Origin: Paenibacillus pabuli NBRC 13638
GTDB lineage: Bacteria; Bacillota; Bacilli; Paenibacillales; Paenibacillaceae
Assembly: GCF_001514495.1 (NCBI RefSeq)
Contig: NZ_BCNM01000018.1
Coordinates: forward strand, 97,759 to 161,758
Direction: 5' to 3'
Length of the DNA: 64,000 nucleotides
Positions 33,837-43,069 of the stretch are shown here, piece after piece. Every line of letters begins with the position of its first letter. Position 1 is the first letter of the stretch. Under the pieces are notes generated by a model. It did not search any database. It had not been told where the DNA came from and was given only the letters and a program-made list of their open reading frames with translations. Made by a program: the position numbers and the translations under genes.

Positions 33837-34235
33837 TTACTTTGTATAGATATCCTTCAGTGCTTCCTGGAACAGATTCGCCATTTCCTTTTCGGAGCAC
33901 CCTACCGCTTTTCCAGACTGAACTGCTGCCTGCATCGCTTCTCGCGCGGCCTTCAATCTATAATTTTCCCTGTCCCCTGCCTCTACCTGGGCCACAAATG
34001 TACCTGTCCCTTGCTTCGTGCGAAGCAAGCCCTCGTTCTCCAGATCCTGATAGACCCGTCTAACCGTAATAACACTGCAATTCAGTGATCCGGCAAATTC
34101 ACGAATGGACGGCAAATGGGTTCCCTCCTCCAACTGACCTGTAATAATGAAAGATCTTAACTGATTCTCAATTTGGTGGTATAAAGGTTCAGCGCTATTT
34201 TCATTAATTTGAATGGGTATATTCACATCTTGCAC
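33837..34235 (-). CDS. GntR-family regulator, YtrA subfamily
   Basis: 132 residues. The GntR winged helix is EPLYHQIENQLRSFIITGQL, LPSIREFAGSLNCSVITVRR and KQGTGTFVA. The short helical tail without a sensor domain defines the YtrA group, whose genes sit in ABC transporter operons and repress them. It starts at GTG 34235 with GGAGGG close upstream. Confidence 0.9.
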   Translation of the reverse strand: MQDVNIPIQINENSAEPLYHQIENQLRSFIITGQLEEGTHLPSIREFAGSLNCSVITVRRVYQDLENEGLLRTKQGTGTFVAQVEAGDRENYRLKAAREAMQAAVQSGKAVGCSEKEMANLFQEALKDIYTK

Positions 34236-34321
34236 CTCGCCCTCCGGTAACTTCAGTCAGTCTGTGACGTAACAGCACCGGTTTCATCCTGTATCGTACA
34301 TACACTCCATAGCTCATACAT

Positions 34322-35035
34322 TTAACTCAAATCCCGACAAGCCAGCTTCTTTAGTGTCAATTGACTGAACAGCCATAATCCCGCTATGCCCGCCACCAAA
34401 GCAACCCACATCATTGGGGAAAGCAGCCCCCATGATTTACTCTGATCAATTACAATCGTAAAACCGTAGCTGCCTGACATTCGGATCAGGAAGGATACGA
34501 TGATCGTAAGCGGCAAGAACAACGAACTGAGAAGCAAGTATTTTTTGCCACTGTGCAGAAATTCTCCATAAATATATAAGCCTGTCATGAACAGCCCATA
34601 ACCTGAACAGGTTATGCCAAATGCCAGGTACTGATCCCATCGAAACCCTTCGTCGTGCAACCCGACCACATACAGTGATCCATAGAAAAAGATACCATTA
34701 TACGTAAACGCCATCAGTGACTGCTGAAGCCTTGACCACATCACCGTTTCGTTCGGTATCGGAAGTCGTCGATAATAGGCCAGCATCTGTGTATAAGAAT
34801 CCTCATGTATGTAACGGAAAGAGCGCCTGCTGAACACAAATCCCTGAAATGGCACCATAATCAAAAAGAAAGTATCTACAACAGGATTTATGAAGTCTGT
34901 CTTCTGTTGTCCTAATAACATCACACCGCTCATGCAGCCAGTGTATATCATAAAAATTGCGGTCCACAGCCATTGGAGCTTATCCTTGTTCATCTCGCTG
35001 CGGGTCAGCCACCACGCCTGTTTCCATGCGTTCAT
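34322..35035 (-). CDS. Multi-pass membrane protein, probable ABC-2 permease partner
   Basis: About 237 residues with six predicted helices (for example WLWTAIFMIYTGCMSGVM, YLAFGITCSGYGLFMTGLYI, WVALVAGIAGLWLF). No family motif was recognised. The ATG at 35035 has AAGG 8 nt upstream; ATGs further upstream lie in or next to the operator. As first gene of the ytr-like operon it is the natural membrane subunit for the YtrB-like ATPase (inference from position). Confidence 0.75.
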   Translation of the reverse strand: MNAWKQAWWLTRSEMNKDKLQWLWTAIFMIYTGCMSGVMLLGQQKTDFINPVVDTFFLIMVPFQGFVFSRRSFRYIHEDSYTQMLAYYRRLPIPNETVMWSRLQQSLMAFTYNGIFFYGSLYVVGLHDEGFRWDQYLAFGITCSGYGLFMTGLYIYGEFLHSGKKYLLLSSLFLPLTIIVSFLIRMSGSYGFTIVIDQSKSWGLLSPMMWVALVAGIAGLWLFSQLTLKKLACRDLS

Positions 35036-35077
35036 ATCGCCTGCCTGCCTTTCCATTTTGACTGTGTTCACTGTATC

Positions 35078-35103
35078 TACTGTATATATCATTATACACA
35101 GTA
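35078..35103. promoter_or_regulatory. Candidate YtrA-type operator over the operon -10
   Basis: An inverted repeat with 11-bp arms (TACTGTGTATA / TATATACAGTA, one mismatch) around ATGA. It contains a minus-strand TATAAT (35096-35091). No good -35 is visible. Further ACTGTATA-like half-sites lie beside it. The likely ligand is the GntR protein at 33837. Confidence 0.6.
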
Positions 35104-35204
35104 TACAGACTACTCGCTTATCTCGTCAATCCCCTATTTTCCTGAATCAGGAAAACAGAGGATTGATCCCCGAATGGAGATTAAGGACACTCTTCAGACC
35201 AAAA

Positions 35205-35252
35205 AAAGAGCTGTATCCGATATTGTGCGAACACAATTCGGAACAGCTCTTT
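35205..35252 (-). terminator. Terminator of the crystallin-like gene
   Basis: A long stem (AAAGAGCTGT..CACAAT) of about 20 bp with few mismatches and a CGAA-type loop, followed on the minus strand by a run of seven U. It lies 40 bp past the stop at 35292. Confidence 0.9.
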
Positions 35253-35291
35253 CCTGTTTCCCGGCACCTGAATACAGAAGAGGTCTAATTC

Positions 35292-35663
35292 TTAAACGAG
35301 GTCGTAGCCACTTGGCAGACTGCGATTTCTGCGAATCGCGCGAATCTCAGCCAGCGTCAAACGCTGATTGGTGGAAATCAGGGATTCCACATCATTCCCA
35401 CGGATCAGATCATCCAAATCTCTCAAGTTGGTGTTTCCACGATAAACACGGAACCCACCTTGAAAGTTGGGTCTCGTAAACACAACCAGCGTTGCATTCG
35501 AACTTGTCGAGAAAAAACGCAGGCTCTCTACTCCACCCAGAATGTTGTCCAGATTTCGGAGTCCCGTGTTGCCACGGTAGACCCGGCTTCTACCGTTATA
35601 GTTCTCATCTGAATACACCGTAAGACGTGGATACGTTTGACTGACATGGACTGTTTTTTTCAT
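35292..35663 (-). CDS. Beta/gamma-crystallin-like small protein
   Basis: 123 residues, no signal peptide. Two Greek-key repeats are visible: TVYSDENYNGRSRVYRGNTG and VVFTRPNFQGGFRVYRGNTN, each with the aromatic-x6-Gly corner, ending in GGVESL and NDVESL. The canonical calcium motif is (N/D)(N/D)xx(S/T)S; the second repeat nearly fits, the first does not, so calcium binding may be partial or lost. A basic 20-residue tail follows. GGGGGG precedes the ATG. The function of bacterial homologues is mostly unknown; stability or stress roles are proposed. Confidence 0.85.
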   Translation of the reverse strand: MKKTVHVSQTYPRLTVYSDENYNGRSRVYRGNTGLRNLDNILGGVESLRFFSTSSNATLVVFTRPNFQGGFRVYRGNTNLRDLDDLIRGNDVESLISTNQRLTLAEIRAIRRNRSLPSGYDLV

Positions 35664-35776
35664 TTGTTATTCCCCCCTCTCGATCTCATTCTATGAATGA
35701 AAGCGAGAGGAAGCTTGGACGCATCTACGGATCAATCCATCCATTTTCATATTTTCAAAGTGTTGAATTCATTGAC

Positions 35777-36241
35777 CTACACCCCAAGGATGACTTCCCA
35801 TACCGGGCGTGTATGTCCACCTGGATACAGCAAGTACAACAAAACATATACAATGACGCCAGTAATGGCGCTGCTAAACCAGATCATGGATGTGAATCGT
35901 CCCCAGCGGCGATGTGTCTTGAATTTCTTTTTGAAACCAAGCACCAGTGTGGAGATGCCGAAGACCGCTGCCACAGTAGCGAGGATAATATGAAAGATCA
36001 GAAATATCCGATAAAAGATCTCCATCTCCGGGTCTCCGCCCCAAGCTGTATTGCCAACAAAGATAGTACGAGACGTATATATGACAAAGAACAGCAGCGC
36101 AGCAACGGCCCCTGCAACCATCGCTTTTTGATGTGCCTCCCGTTTGCCACGAATAATCAGCACCCATCCGATCCCAACCAGCACCGCACTAATCACAATG
36201 AAAGAAGTACTGATCGTGGGTAGCCAAAAATACATATCCAT
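35777..36241 (-). CDS. ctaM: DUF420 membrane protein, CtaM/YozB-like oxidase maturation factor
   Basis: About 154 residues with four to five helices. FKKKFKTHRRWGRFTSMIWF and the closing YLLYPGG are typical of DUF420/YozB. Family knowledge: CtaM in Staphylococcus is needed for aa3 oxidase function. The ATG at 36241 is chosen over one 27 nt upstream, with GAGGGGG about 10 nt before it. It follows ctaG by 36 bp as the last gene of the cta operon, which supports the role. Confidence 0.85.
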   Translation of the reverse strand: MDMYFWLPTISTSFIVISAVLVGIGWVLIIRGKREAHQKAMVAGAVAALLFFVIYTSRTIFVGNTAWGGDPEMEIFYRIFLIFHIILATVAAVFGISTLVLGFKKKFKTHRRWGRFTSMIWFSSAITGVIVYVLLYLLYPGGHTRPVWEVILGV

Positions 36242-36276
36242 CGTGTGTTCCCCCTCTTGTCCAAACAAAACTTGTG

Positions 36277-37200
36277 TTATTTCGCTGCAGGATTAAGCGG
36301 TCCTCCCGTATTCTCTACAGGGTATGGTTCATCATCATCCTCTCGTTTTTCCTTGCGGTACCATTGGAAAAAGACATACGCCAGCATGGAAACGAAGATG
36401 CCTTCCTGTATGAATTTCATCAAAATACCGCCCACCTGCTGATCCTCCTTGGCAGAGGACAGAAAGTTGAAGAACGCCGGTCCACCGAATGATCGCAGTA
36501 ATGCCGTGGAATCCCCGGATACACAATACCGCATCGCCTCGGCCCATACGGCAGGATTGCTGTAGGTCGCATACAACGGTTCGGAAGCAAAAATAATTAG
36601 CCCACAAGCTGGTGTCAGAAGCACCATATTCAAAAAAATAAATCCTATTTTGGACAAGCCCGATGCCTGTCTGCCTTCCGGCAGCGGATTAAGCAGTGTC
36701 CACCACATGAGCATGGAAGTGATAAAGAGTACAATGTAATACAAGCGGTGAACCGTGAAATTCAGCATGACATAATCATGTACTACCGGCAGATGATATA
36801 ACGAAAACAATCCGTTAAATATTACTGCTGCCACGATGGGATGAGCCAGAAAAGATAACTGCCTTGTCGGCATCCACTGAACTATTTTCCGCCATACCCA
36901 GAGCGGCAAACCCTTCATCAAAAGCGGCGGTGCAACAAGGTAAGATAAAGCCATGCTCACCATATGGAAGCTGAACATCACATGACCGAGCAGATTGAAT
37001 GGCCCTGCTTGAGCCAGATACAACACGATAAGTCCAGTAATAAACATGATTTTCTGCGAAGCCGTTGTCTGATCAGCCTCCCTGATCCGCTCACTGAACG
37101 GACCAACGAGCACTAGATAAGCTGCGGCAATGAGCAAAAACAATGCCAGAATAAGCGGACTCCATAAATCGTTAAAACTAAAATATTGCAACCCGAGCAT
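36277..37200 (-). CDS. ctaG: Cytochrome c oxidase assembly factor CtaG
   Basis: About 307 residues and seven helices. LAQAGPFNLLGHVMFSFHMV, LPVVHDYVMLNFTVHRLYY and LTPACGLIIFASEPLYATY are characteristic of the bacillar CtaG (caa3_CtaG) family, needed for a functional caa3 oxidase and distinct from the copper chaperone CtaG of proteobacteria. The ATG at 37200 has GGGGAGG 8 nt upstream; a longer reading to 37287 is not supported. Confidence 0.93.
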   Translation of the reverse strand: MLGLQYFSFNDLWSPLILALFLLIAAAYLVLVGPFSERIREADQTTASQKIMFITGLIVLYLAQAGPFNLLGHVMFSFHMVSMALSYLVAPPLLMKGLPLWVWRKIVQWMPTRQLSFLAHPIVAAVIFNGLFSLYHLPVVHDYVMLNFTVHRLYYIVLFITSMLMWWTLLNPLPEGRQASGLSKIGFIFLNMVLLTPACGLIIFASEPLYATYSNPAVWAEAMRYCVSGDSTALLRSFGGPAFFNFLSSAKEDQQVGGILMKFIQEGIFVSMLAYVFFQWYRKEKREDDDEPYPVENTGGPLNPAAK

Positions 37201-37306
37201 ACGGGAAACCTCCCCGTGACCTGATTTGGTTGTTGCCTGAATCCATTGATGGATTGATTCGCCTAAAAGGGGAAAAGACGGCGACAATTAGCCGCCGCCA
37301 TCTCTT

Positions 37307-37627
37307 TTACCACCAAACCCAATAGAGTGCCATAATGATACATGTAAAAGCTACGAAAAATCCGAAGGACATGAACAGGATCGGCATCAAATGCCCTTTA
37401 TCCTTCAAGTGCATCCAGTAACCGAGCTGTACAAACACCTGAAGGATTGCCATAACCACCAATATAATAATGGTAAAGGTCGTATTAACTCCTCCCGCAG
37501 CCGTAGCCGCGAACGCAATGAGCGTCAGGATGATCGAGAAAATGAAAACAACGACGTGTTTCTGTGGCCCTTCCACCCGGTGACGATGCTTCACAGGCTG
37601 CTGGTCACTCTTATCCTGTACCGACAT
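37307..37627 (-). CDS. ctaF: Cytochrome c oxidase subunit IV
   Basis: 106 residues with three helices (VVVFIFSIILTLIAFAATAA, FTIIILVVMAILQVFVQLGY, FMSFGFFVAFTCIIMALY) and the conserved QLGYWMHLKDKGH stretch. It is a small accessory subunit of the caa3 oxidase. It lies 3 bp after ctaE. Confidence 0.93.
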   Translation of the reverse strand: MSVQDKSDQQPVKHRHRVEGPQKHVVVFIFSIILTLIAFAATAAGGVNTTFTIIILVVMAILQVFVQLGYWMHLKDKGHLMPILFMSFGFFVAFTCIIMALYWVWW

Positions 37628-37630
37628 GTG

Positions 37631-38257
37631 TTACCCCACCTTTCCGAGCAGGTACACGACCGTAAAGATAAACACCCAGACCACGTCAATAAAGTGCCAG
37701 TACATTGCGGAGACGTATACTTTAGGTGCAGTTACGACCGTTAATCCTTTTCTGAACAGTTGCCCGATAATTAGCCCGATCCACATAATACCGAATGCAA
37801 CGTGAGCTCCGTGGAACCCAACCAGCGTATAGAACGCTGAGCTGAATGCACTGGTGGTCATGCCGAACTCTTTATGTTTCACATATTCATAGAACTCGTA
37901 AATTTCCAGACCGAGGAATCCGAGACCCAGTACAACGGTAATGCCAAGCCAGAGAGCGAGAGCATTGCGCTTCCCCTTGTGCATAGCCTGGATGGCAAAT
38001 ACACTTGTCAAACTGCTGACCAGGAGAATAAAAGTTGCGGCAGCCACGAGTGGCAGATGAAACAATTCATTCGCCGTTGGTCCGTCATTCGTTTGGCCGC
38101 GGAGGGCTAAAAAGGTTGCGAAAAGGGTTCCGAACAGTACTGTCTCGCCGCCAAGGAACAACCAGAAGCCGATAAGCTTGTTGCGTCCTTCCAGCGTTGC
38201 TTTCTCCGGTTCATGCGGCAACTTGCCGTTTACCGGTTCGGCATGTGAAGTTGTCAT
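37631..38257 (-). CDS. ctaE: Cytochrome c oxidase subunit III
   Basis: 208 residues and five helices: NKLIGFWLFLGGETVLFGTL at the start and GFHGAHVAFGIMWIGLIIGQ plus YWHFIDVVWVFIFTVVYLLG at the end, the standard subunit III pattern. Its ATG overlaps the ctaD stop as ATGA, so translation is coupled. Confidence 0.96.
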   Translation of the reverse strand: MTTSHAEPVNGKLPHEPEKATLEGRNKLIGFWLFLGGETVLFGTLFATFLALRGQTNDGPTANELFHLPLVAAATFILLVSSLTSVFAIQAMHKGKRNALALWLGITVVLGLGFLGLEIYEFYEYVKHKEFGMTTSAFSSAFYTLVGFHGAHVAFGIMWIGLIIGQLFRKGLTVVTAPKVYVSAMYWHFIDVVWVFIFTVVYLLGKVG

Positions 38258-40143
38258 GTTCTAACCCCCTTCTCATCCTGATCCTCCGGTTCAATATGCC
38301 AGCCGTGATCATCGTAAAGTGAACGCAGTGCCATCGCACCAAATGTAATCAGCAGACCTATAATGACCACAATATAATTGTTGAACAATCCGTTCATAAA
38401 CGCATTGTGGAAATCATCCTTGCTGAACATGAGGCCAAGTCCGGCAATGAATATACCAACGGACATCACAAACGGCAGCGGAGTCGCGGACGGCATATGG
38501 ATCGAACCTACAGGTTCGGCCGGTGTCATCTCTGTATGTCCTGCCATCTTTTCCTTCCAGTACGCATCAATACCGCGAACCAGCGGAGTCTGCTTAAAGT
38601 TGTATTCCGGTGGCGGAGATGGAATGGACCATTCCAGCGTACGGCCATCCTCCCACGGATCATTTGGCGCATCTGCTGGTTTTCTCGTTGTGATCACGAT
38701 GTTCACAAGGAACAGGATTACCCCCACACCCATCAGGAATGCACCGACGGAACTGACCAGGTTAAGCAGGTCAAAATCCTGATTCGGCAAGTATGTAACG
38801 ATCCGGCGCTGCATCCCCATTAAGCCAAGGAAATGCTGTACGAAGAACGTTAGTTGGAAGCCGATCATGAACGTCCAGAATGTCCATTTTCCGAGCGTCT
38901 CGCTCAGCACGCGACCGAACATCTTCGGCCACCAGTAATGAAGTCCCGAGAACAAGCCAAGTACCAATCCACCAACGATAACGTAATGGAAGTGAGCTAC
39001 AACAAAGTACGTATCATGGAACTGGAAATCCGCAGGTGCAGATGCCAGCATGACACCGGTAACCCCGCCCATAACGAAGGTTGGAACGAATCCAACAGCA
39101 AACAGATTTGCTGCCGTAAAACGAATCTGACCACCCCACATCGTAAAGAGCCAGTTAAATATTTTGATCCCTGTTGGTACAGCAATCAGCATCGTCGAGA
39201 TCGAGAACAATGCATTGGCAACTGTCCCCAGACCTGTCGTAAACATGTGATGCGCCCACACCATGAATCCCAGGAAGGCAATCAGGATGGTGGCAAACAC
39301 CATGGAGCTGTAACCGAACAATCTTTTACGAGCAAAGGTTGGAATAACCTCAGAGATAATACCAAATGCGGGCAATATGAGAATATAAACTTCCGGGTGC
39401 CCGAAAATCCAGAAGATATGCTGCCAGAGTACCGGGTTACCGCCACCTGCAACATCGAAGAAATTCGCTCCCAGTATACGGTCAAATGTTAACAGTACAA
39501 GTCCTACCGTAATGGCAGGGAACGCAAAAAGGATAATGGCTGATGTAATAAATGTAGTCCAGGTAAACATTGGCATCCGCATATAGGACATTCCCGGCGC
39601 ACGCATTGTGATGATGGTGGCGAGAAAGTTAATGCCCCCGATGAGTGTCCCGAGACCTGCGATCTGGAGACCGATCGTGTAGAAATCCACACCGTGCGTC
39701 CCGCTGTACTCGCTGCCAGAGAGTGGCGTATAAGAAGTCCAGCCGGCGTCCGGCGCCCCTCCCATCAACCAGCTCAGGTTCAGCAGCAGTCCGCCAAACA
39801 GGAACGTCCAGAAACCCAAAGCATTAACAAAAGGGAAAGCGACATCCCGCGCCCCAATCTGCAAAGGCACAACGGCATTCATAACGGCAAAAATAATAGG
39901 CATGACACCAAGGAAAATCATCGTTGTTCCGTGCATTGTAATCAATTCGTTGAAGACCTGCGCCGACACAAAATCATTCATCGGTTTCATCAGCTGAATC
40001 CGAATCAAAATGGCTTCAATGCCGCCGATTCCAAAGAAAAATCCACCCGCAATTAAGTACAGCACGGCGATTTTTTTGTGATCGACAGTGGTAATCCAAT
40101 CCATCAAGCCCCTGTACCGCTTGACGCTATGAGCATGAGCCAA
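38254..40143 (-). CDS. ctaD: Cytochrome c oxidase subunit I
   Basis: 629 residues. The heme-copper oxidase core is complete: MHGTTMIFLGVMP (heme a ligand His), WQHIFWIFGHPEVYILILPA (CuB His and cross-linked Tyr), WAHHMFTTG, and HFHYVIVGG (heme His pair). The C-terminal extension carries two more helices, as in caa3 oxidases. It reduces oxygen to water and pumps protons. Confidence 0.97.
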   Translation of the reverse strand: MAHAHSVKRYRGLMDWITTVDHKKIAVLYLIAGGFFFGIGGIEAILIRIQLMKPMNDFVSAQVFNELITMHGTTMIFLGVMPIIFAVMNAVVPLQIGARDVAFPFVNALGFWTFLFGGLLLNLSWLMGGAPDAGWTSYTPLSGSEYSGTHGVDFYTIGLQIAGLGTLIGGINFLATIITMRAPGMSYMRMPMFTWTTFITSAIILFAFPAITVGLVLLTFDRILGANFFDVAGGGNPVLWQHIFWIFGHPEVYILILPAFGIISEVIPTFARKRLFGYSSMVFATILIAFLGFMVWAHHMFTTGLGTVANALFSISTMLIAVPTGIKIFNWLFTMWGGQIRFTAANLFAVGFVPTFVMGGVTGVMLASAPADFQFHDTYFVVAHFHYVIVGGLVLGLFSGLHYWWPKMFGRVLSETLGKWTFWTFMIGFQLTFFVQHFLGLMGMQRRIVTYLPNQDFDLLNLVSSVGAFLMGVGVILFLVNIVITTRKPADAPNDPWEDGRTLEWSIPSPPPEYNFKQTPLVRGIDAYWKEKMAGHTEMTPAEPVGSIHMPSATPLPFVMSVGIFIAGLGLMFSKDDFHNAFMNGLFNNYIVVIIGLLITFGAMALRSLYDDHGWHIEPEDQDEKGVRT

Positions 40144-40175
40144 GGTTGTGTACCCCCTTCTTCGTCCTTGCTGTT

Positions 40176-41228
40176 CTATTCATAGTCCAATTTGTAGTTG
40201 GCCAGATATTCGGCAATTCCGTCGATTTCTTCATCTGTGAGTCCAAGGTCTTTCGGATTAGGCATCGTATTACCCGGCTTCACGGATTGTGGATCATGGA
40301 GCCATTCTTTCATGTTGTCCAGTACCGGATTCCCGTCTTCCTGGCCTTCGCCCTGATTCAGCAAAATGCCTGCCACGGATTGCTTCCCTCCGATACCTGT
40401 CAGGTTAGGTGCAACTGGCCCGCCCTGATCCCCGACTGCATGGCAAGAAAGGCAGTTCGTTTTGAACTTCTCGGCCAATTGGGTATCTTCCGGAAGTACT
40501 GCCGGAGCTTTCATTTCCTTGACCCATTTGTCAAAGGATTCCTGGCTGACCGCTTTGACCTTGAATTCCATGAAGGCATGCGATCTGCCGCATAATTCAG
40601 CACACTTTCCTCGGTAAACGCCTTCATTCGGCGCCGAGAAGCTAAACTTGTTAAGCGTTCCATCCGGGTTTGTGTCCATTTTACCCGCGAGTGACGGCAC
40701 CCAGAAGGAGTGAAGCACGTCAGCGGTTTTTAATTCGAATGCGATTTTCTTTCCGGTCGGGATGATGAGGTCTTGAGCGGTGGTTACGTCATATTGAGGA
40801 TAAGTGAATTCCCACCAGTACTGATGCGAGGTAACTTTGACCTGAATTGCATTTTTGTCGTTGGACAGATCTTCGCCTTGGGCAAAAATCGTTTTGACCG
40901 TCGGTACTGCCAGAACGATAACGAGCAGCAACGGAATGGCTGTCCATATTACTTCCAGCTTGAAATTGCCTTCAACCTGTTCGGGCACTTCATTCTGCCC
41001 GGCTCGTCTGCGAAACCGGATCAACACATAGGCGGCAATTGCAAATACAATGATGAGCACCACGATCATAATCGCAATGGACAGCTTCATCAGATCATAT
41101 TGGCCTTGCGCCACAGGACCCTGAGGTTTCATTACCGACAAGTCTTCCCGCCCGCATGCGGATAGCAGCAAAGAGAACACCGCTAGCAAGGGGAGAATTC
41201 GCTTTGCAACCTGCCACTGTTTCATCAT
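40176..41228 (-). CDS. ctaC: Cytochrome c oxidase subunit II with fused cytochrome c domain
   Basis: About 350 residues: lipoprotein signal (LLLSAC), two helices, and a CuA cupredoxin domain with VLHSFWVP and CAELCGRSHAFMEF giving the CuA ligands. A C-terminal cytochrome c follows with CLSCH heme attachment and a distal Met in NTMPNP. The fusion defines caa3 oxidase, which takes electrons from cytochrome c. The ATG at 41228 has GTGGGG 7 nt upstream; a longer reading to 41330 lacks support. First gene of ctaCDEFG-ctaM. Confidence 0.96.
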   Translation of the reverse strand: MMKQWQVAKRILPLLAVFSLLLSACGREDLSVMKPQGPVAQGQYDLMKLSIAIMIVVLIIVFAIAAYVLIRFRRRAGQNEVPEQVEGNFKLEVIWTAIPLLLVIVLAVPTVKTIFAQGEDLSNDKNAIQVKVTSHQYWWEFTYPQYDVTTAQDLIIPTGKKIAFELKTADVLHSFWVPSLAGKMDTNPDGTLNKFSFSAPNEGVYRGKCAELCGRSHAFMEFKVKAVSQESFDKWVKEMKAPAVLPEDTQLAEKFKTNCLSCHAVGDQGGPVAPNLTGIGGKQSVAGILLNQGEGQEDGNPVLDNMKEWLHDPQSVKPGNTMPNPKDLGLTDEEIDGIAEYLANYKLDYE

Positions 41229-41808
41229 TGATCTACCCCACTTTTTACATTTTCGTAGATTACCAGTGTCGTGTTGGAACAAACAAAACACAGTCCGTTT
41301 CAATACGATACACGTAATCCTGTCCGTCATACAGAACGCTTACAAAAATAACGCTTCCAGCACTCCCGTCATTTCCTGCTCAGGGCATGTCTGCGCATTC
41401 TTCCAATTCATTCTATATGGTTCAATCACTTATTAAATATAAGTTGAGGGTATGATTTTGTCAATCTTTGGACACATGTTCACAAATTGTTCACTATATG
41501 TAAAAAACCGCACCACAACTTGTTTTGTAAACGATTTCAGTTAAAAATATTACTATCTACATTTGAAAATTTTTGCCAAATTTCGGTGATGAAATTGATT
41601 TTTTTGCCGATTTTTCTCACTTCGGAAACATGCAGTATTATGCAAAAGAGAACAGCCTGCATCCGGTTGTCCTTCTTACAGCTCCTGGAAGAAGCAATCG
41701 AGCTCCATACCGCCCCCTCCAGGATTAGACGGCACGGAGTCTATGAAATAACTTTAGATCCCGGATACCCTATACGCATTCACTAGCAGCTGGCGATAGA
41801 TTGAGCGT
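41229..41808. other. Intergenic region between ctaC and map
   Basis: About 580 bp holding the ctaC promoter region (AT-rich, roughly 41400-41480; no clear hexamer pair). It also holds two tiny minus-strand frames with good ribosome sites: a 10-codon one (41708-41676, GGAGGGGG) and a 41-codon one (41662-41537, AAGGA at 7 nt). Neither resembles a known family. No terminator with a clear U-run was found after map. Confidence 0.5.
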
Positions 41809-42570
41809 TCAAGTCCCGTCAGTCAGTATAACAGGGCCGCCCCCGGTAATGGCTACTGTATGCTCATACTGGACTCCCCAGCTTCCATCAACCGTCCTTA
41901 CCGTCCATCCGTCTTCATCCCATACAACCGCTCCCGAGCTGCCTTTCGTAAATATGGGCTCAATCGTAATGACCATGCCCTCTGTCAGCATCATGCCCGT
42001 CCTGCGTTTCCCGTAAGGGAGGACATTCGGTGGTTCATGAATATATTGACCGATTCCATGACCAATGAGCGGTTTCACAATCCCGTAACGATAGAGCCTC
42101 GCTGTCCGCTCAATCGCATTCCCGATATCCCCCAGCGTATTACCTGGCACTGCCTGTGCTATCGCCTTATGAAGCGCCCTTTCCGTTCGATTCATTAGTT
42201 TGCGTATGGATCTGCGTTGTTCACCGATCCCGTATGTCCATGCAGAATCGGCAAGCCAGCCATCTTTGTTCACGACCATATCAATGGTGACTACGTCCCC
42301 CTCGGCCAGCTTCCTGTCATTCGGAAAGCCGTGGCAAACCACTTCATTTACTGAGGCACATGTGGCGTAAGGATAGCCTTTGTATCCCTTTTGCGCCGGT
42401 GCAGCTCCTCTTTCAGCCAGGAAAGCCTCCACTCGCTGGTCAATATCTCCTGTCGTTACACCAGGAGTGAGCCACTTTTCAATATGCTCATGGCAACTTC
42501 GCAGGATTCGTCCTGCTTCACGCATGTAGCCAATCTCTTCTTTTGTTTTTAAAATAGGGTCCACATGCAT
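41809..42570 (-). CDS. map: Methionine aminopeptidase, type I
   Basis: 253 residues. All five metal ligands are in place: D97, D108, H171, E204, E236, plus catalytic H80 (ASVNEVVCHGFP, DMVVNKDGWLADSAWTYG, PLIGHGIGQYIHE, TIEPIF, YEHTVA). It removes the initiator methionine from nascent proteins. Stand-alone here, not in the ribosomal adk-map-infA cluster, so it is probably a second, YflG-like isozyme (inference from context). The ATG follows GGAAGG. Confidence 0.94.
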   Translation of the reverse strand: MHVDPILKTKEEIGYMREAGRILRSCHEHIEKWLTPGVTTGDIDQRVEAFLAERGAAPAQKGYKGYPYATCASVNEVVCHGFPNDRKLAEGDVVTIDMVVNKDGWLADSAWTYGIGEQRRSIRKLMNRTERALHKAIAQAVPGNTLGDIGNAIERTARLYRYGIVKPLIGHGIGQYIHEPPNVLPYGKRRTGMMLTEGMVITIEPIFTKGSSGAVVWDEDGWTVRTVDGSWGVQYEHTVAITGGGPVILTDGT

Positions 42571-42650
42571 TCATCCTTCCTGCCATAGGTGTACTTCCAT
42601 GTATATGCGCAGGAACGGAACACAACCCCCATCATTTTTCAAACAAAAAA

Positions 42651-42686
42651 AACCGTCTGCCGGAGCATGACGCCCGGGAGACGGTT
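42651..42686 (-). terminator. Terminator of the 62-residue protein gene
   Basis: AACCGTCT/AGACGGTT with an inner CCGG/CCGG-type stem, followed on the minus strand by TTTTTTTTG. Confidence 0.9.
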
Positions 42687-42726
42687 CTATTCATATCGGA
42701 ACAGTATAATCAGAGTTGTGTGTGTT

Positions 42727-42915
42727 TCAGGACACGGAAGAATCCATCTTGACAAGCTCATGCTCAACCACAGAAGTCAATTCTTCCTCGTATCCACCCG
42801 TAATCCGGTATTTTCTCACGTACTCCTTCACGAATTTTTTTGGATCTTTAGGACGGAAAATCCGAGTCATTTCCCTCAAACTTTCTTTGACCTCATTGTG
42901 ACCTTTCGTTGCCAT
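42727..42915 (-). CDS. Small hypothetical protein
   Basis: 62 residues, soluble and charged (KESLREMTRIFRPKDPKKF, VRKYRITGGYEEELTSVVEH). No family was recognised. GGGAGG lies 7 nt before the ATG, and a strong terminator follows, so it is very likely expressed. A perfect palindrome about 155 bp upstream (43070-43090) could control it. Confidence 0.75.
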   Translation of the reverse strand: MATKGHNEVKESLREMTRIFRPKDPKKFVKEYVRKYRITGGYEEELTSVVEHELVKMDSSVS

Positions 42916-43069
42916 TGTAATTCCCTCCCAAAACGTTGAAAGTGAATGCTCCGTTTAGAGAATGCCGAATAAGTCTTAAATGCCATCCATGAAGTTGTGT
43001 GCGCGGCTCAAAGCAAGCTTTAGGTCGGGAACCTTGCTTAAGCAAGTACCTGACACTATAAATACCCGA

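Noticed and set aside
38854..39492. 212-codon plus-strand frame opposite ctaD
   Set aside because: ctaD is unambiguous on the other strand; this is an antisense reading without start signals.
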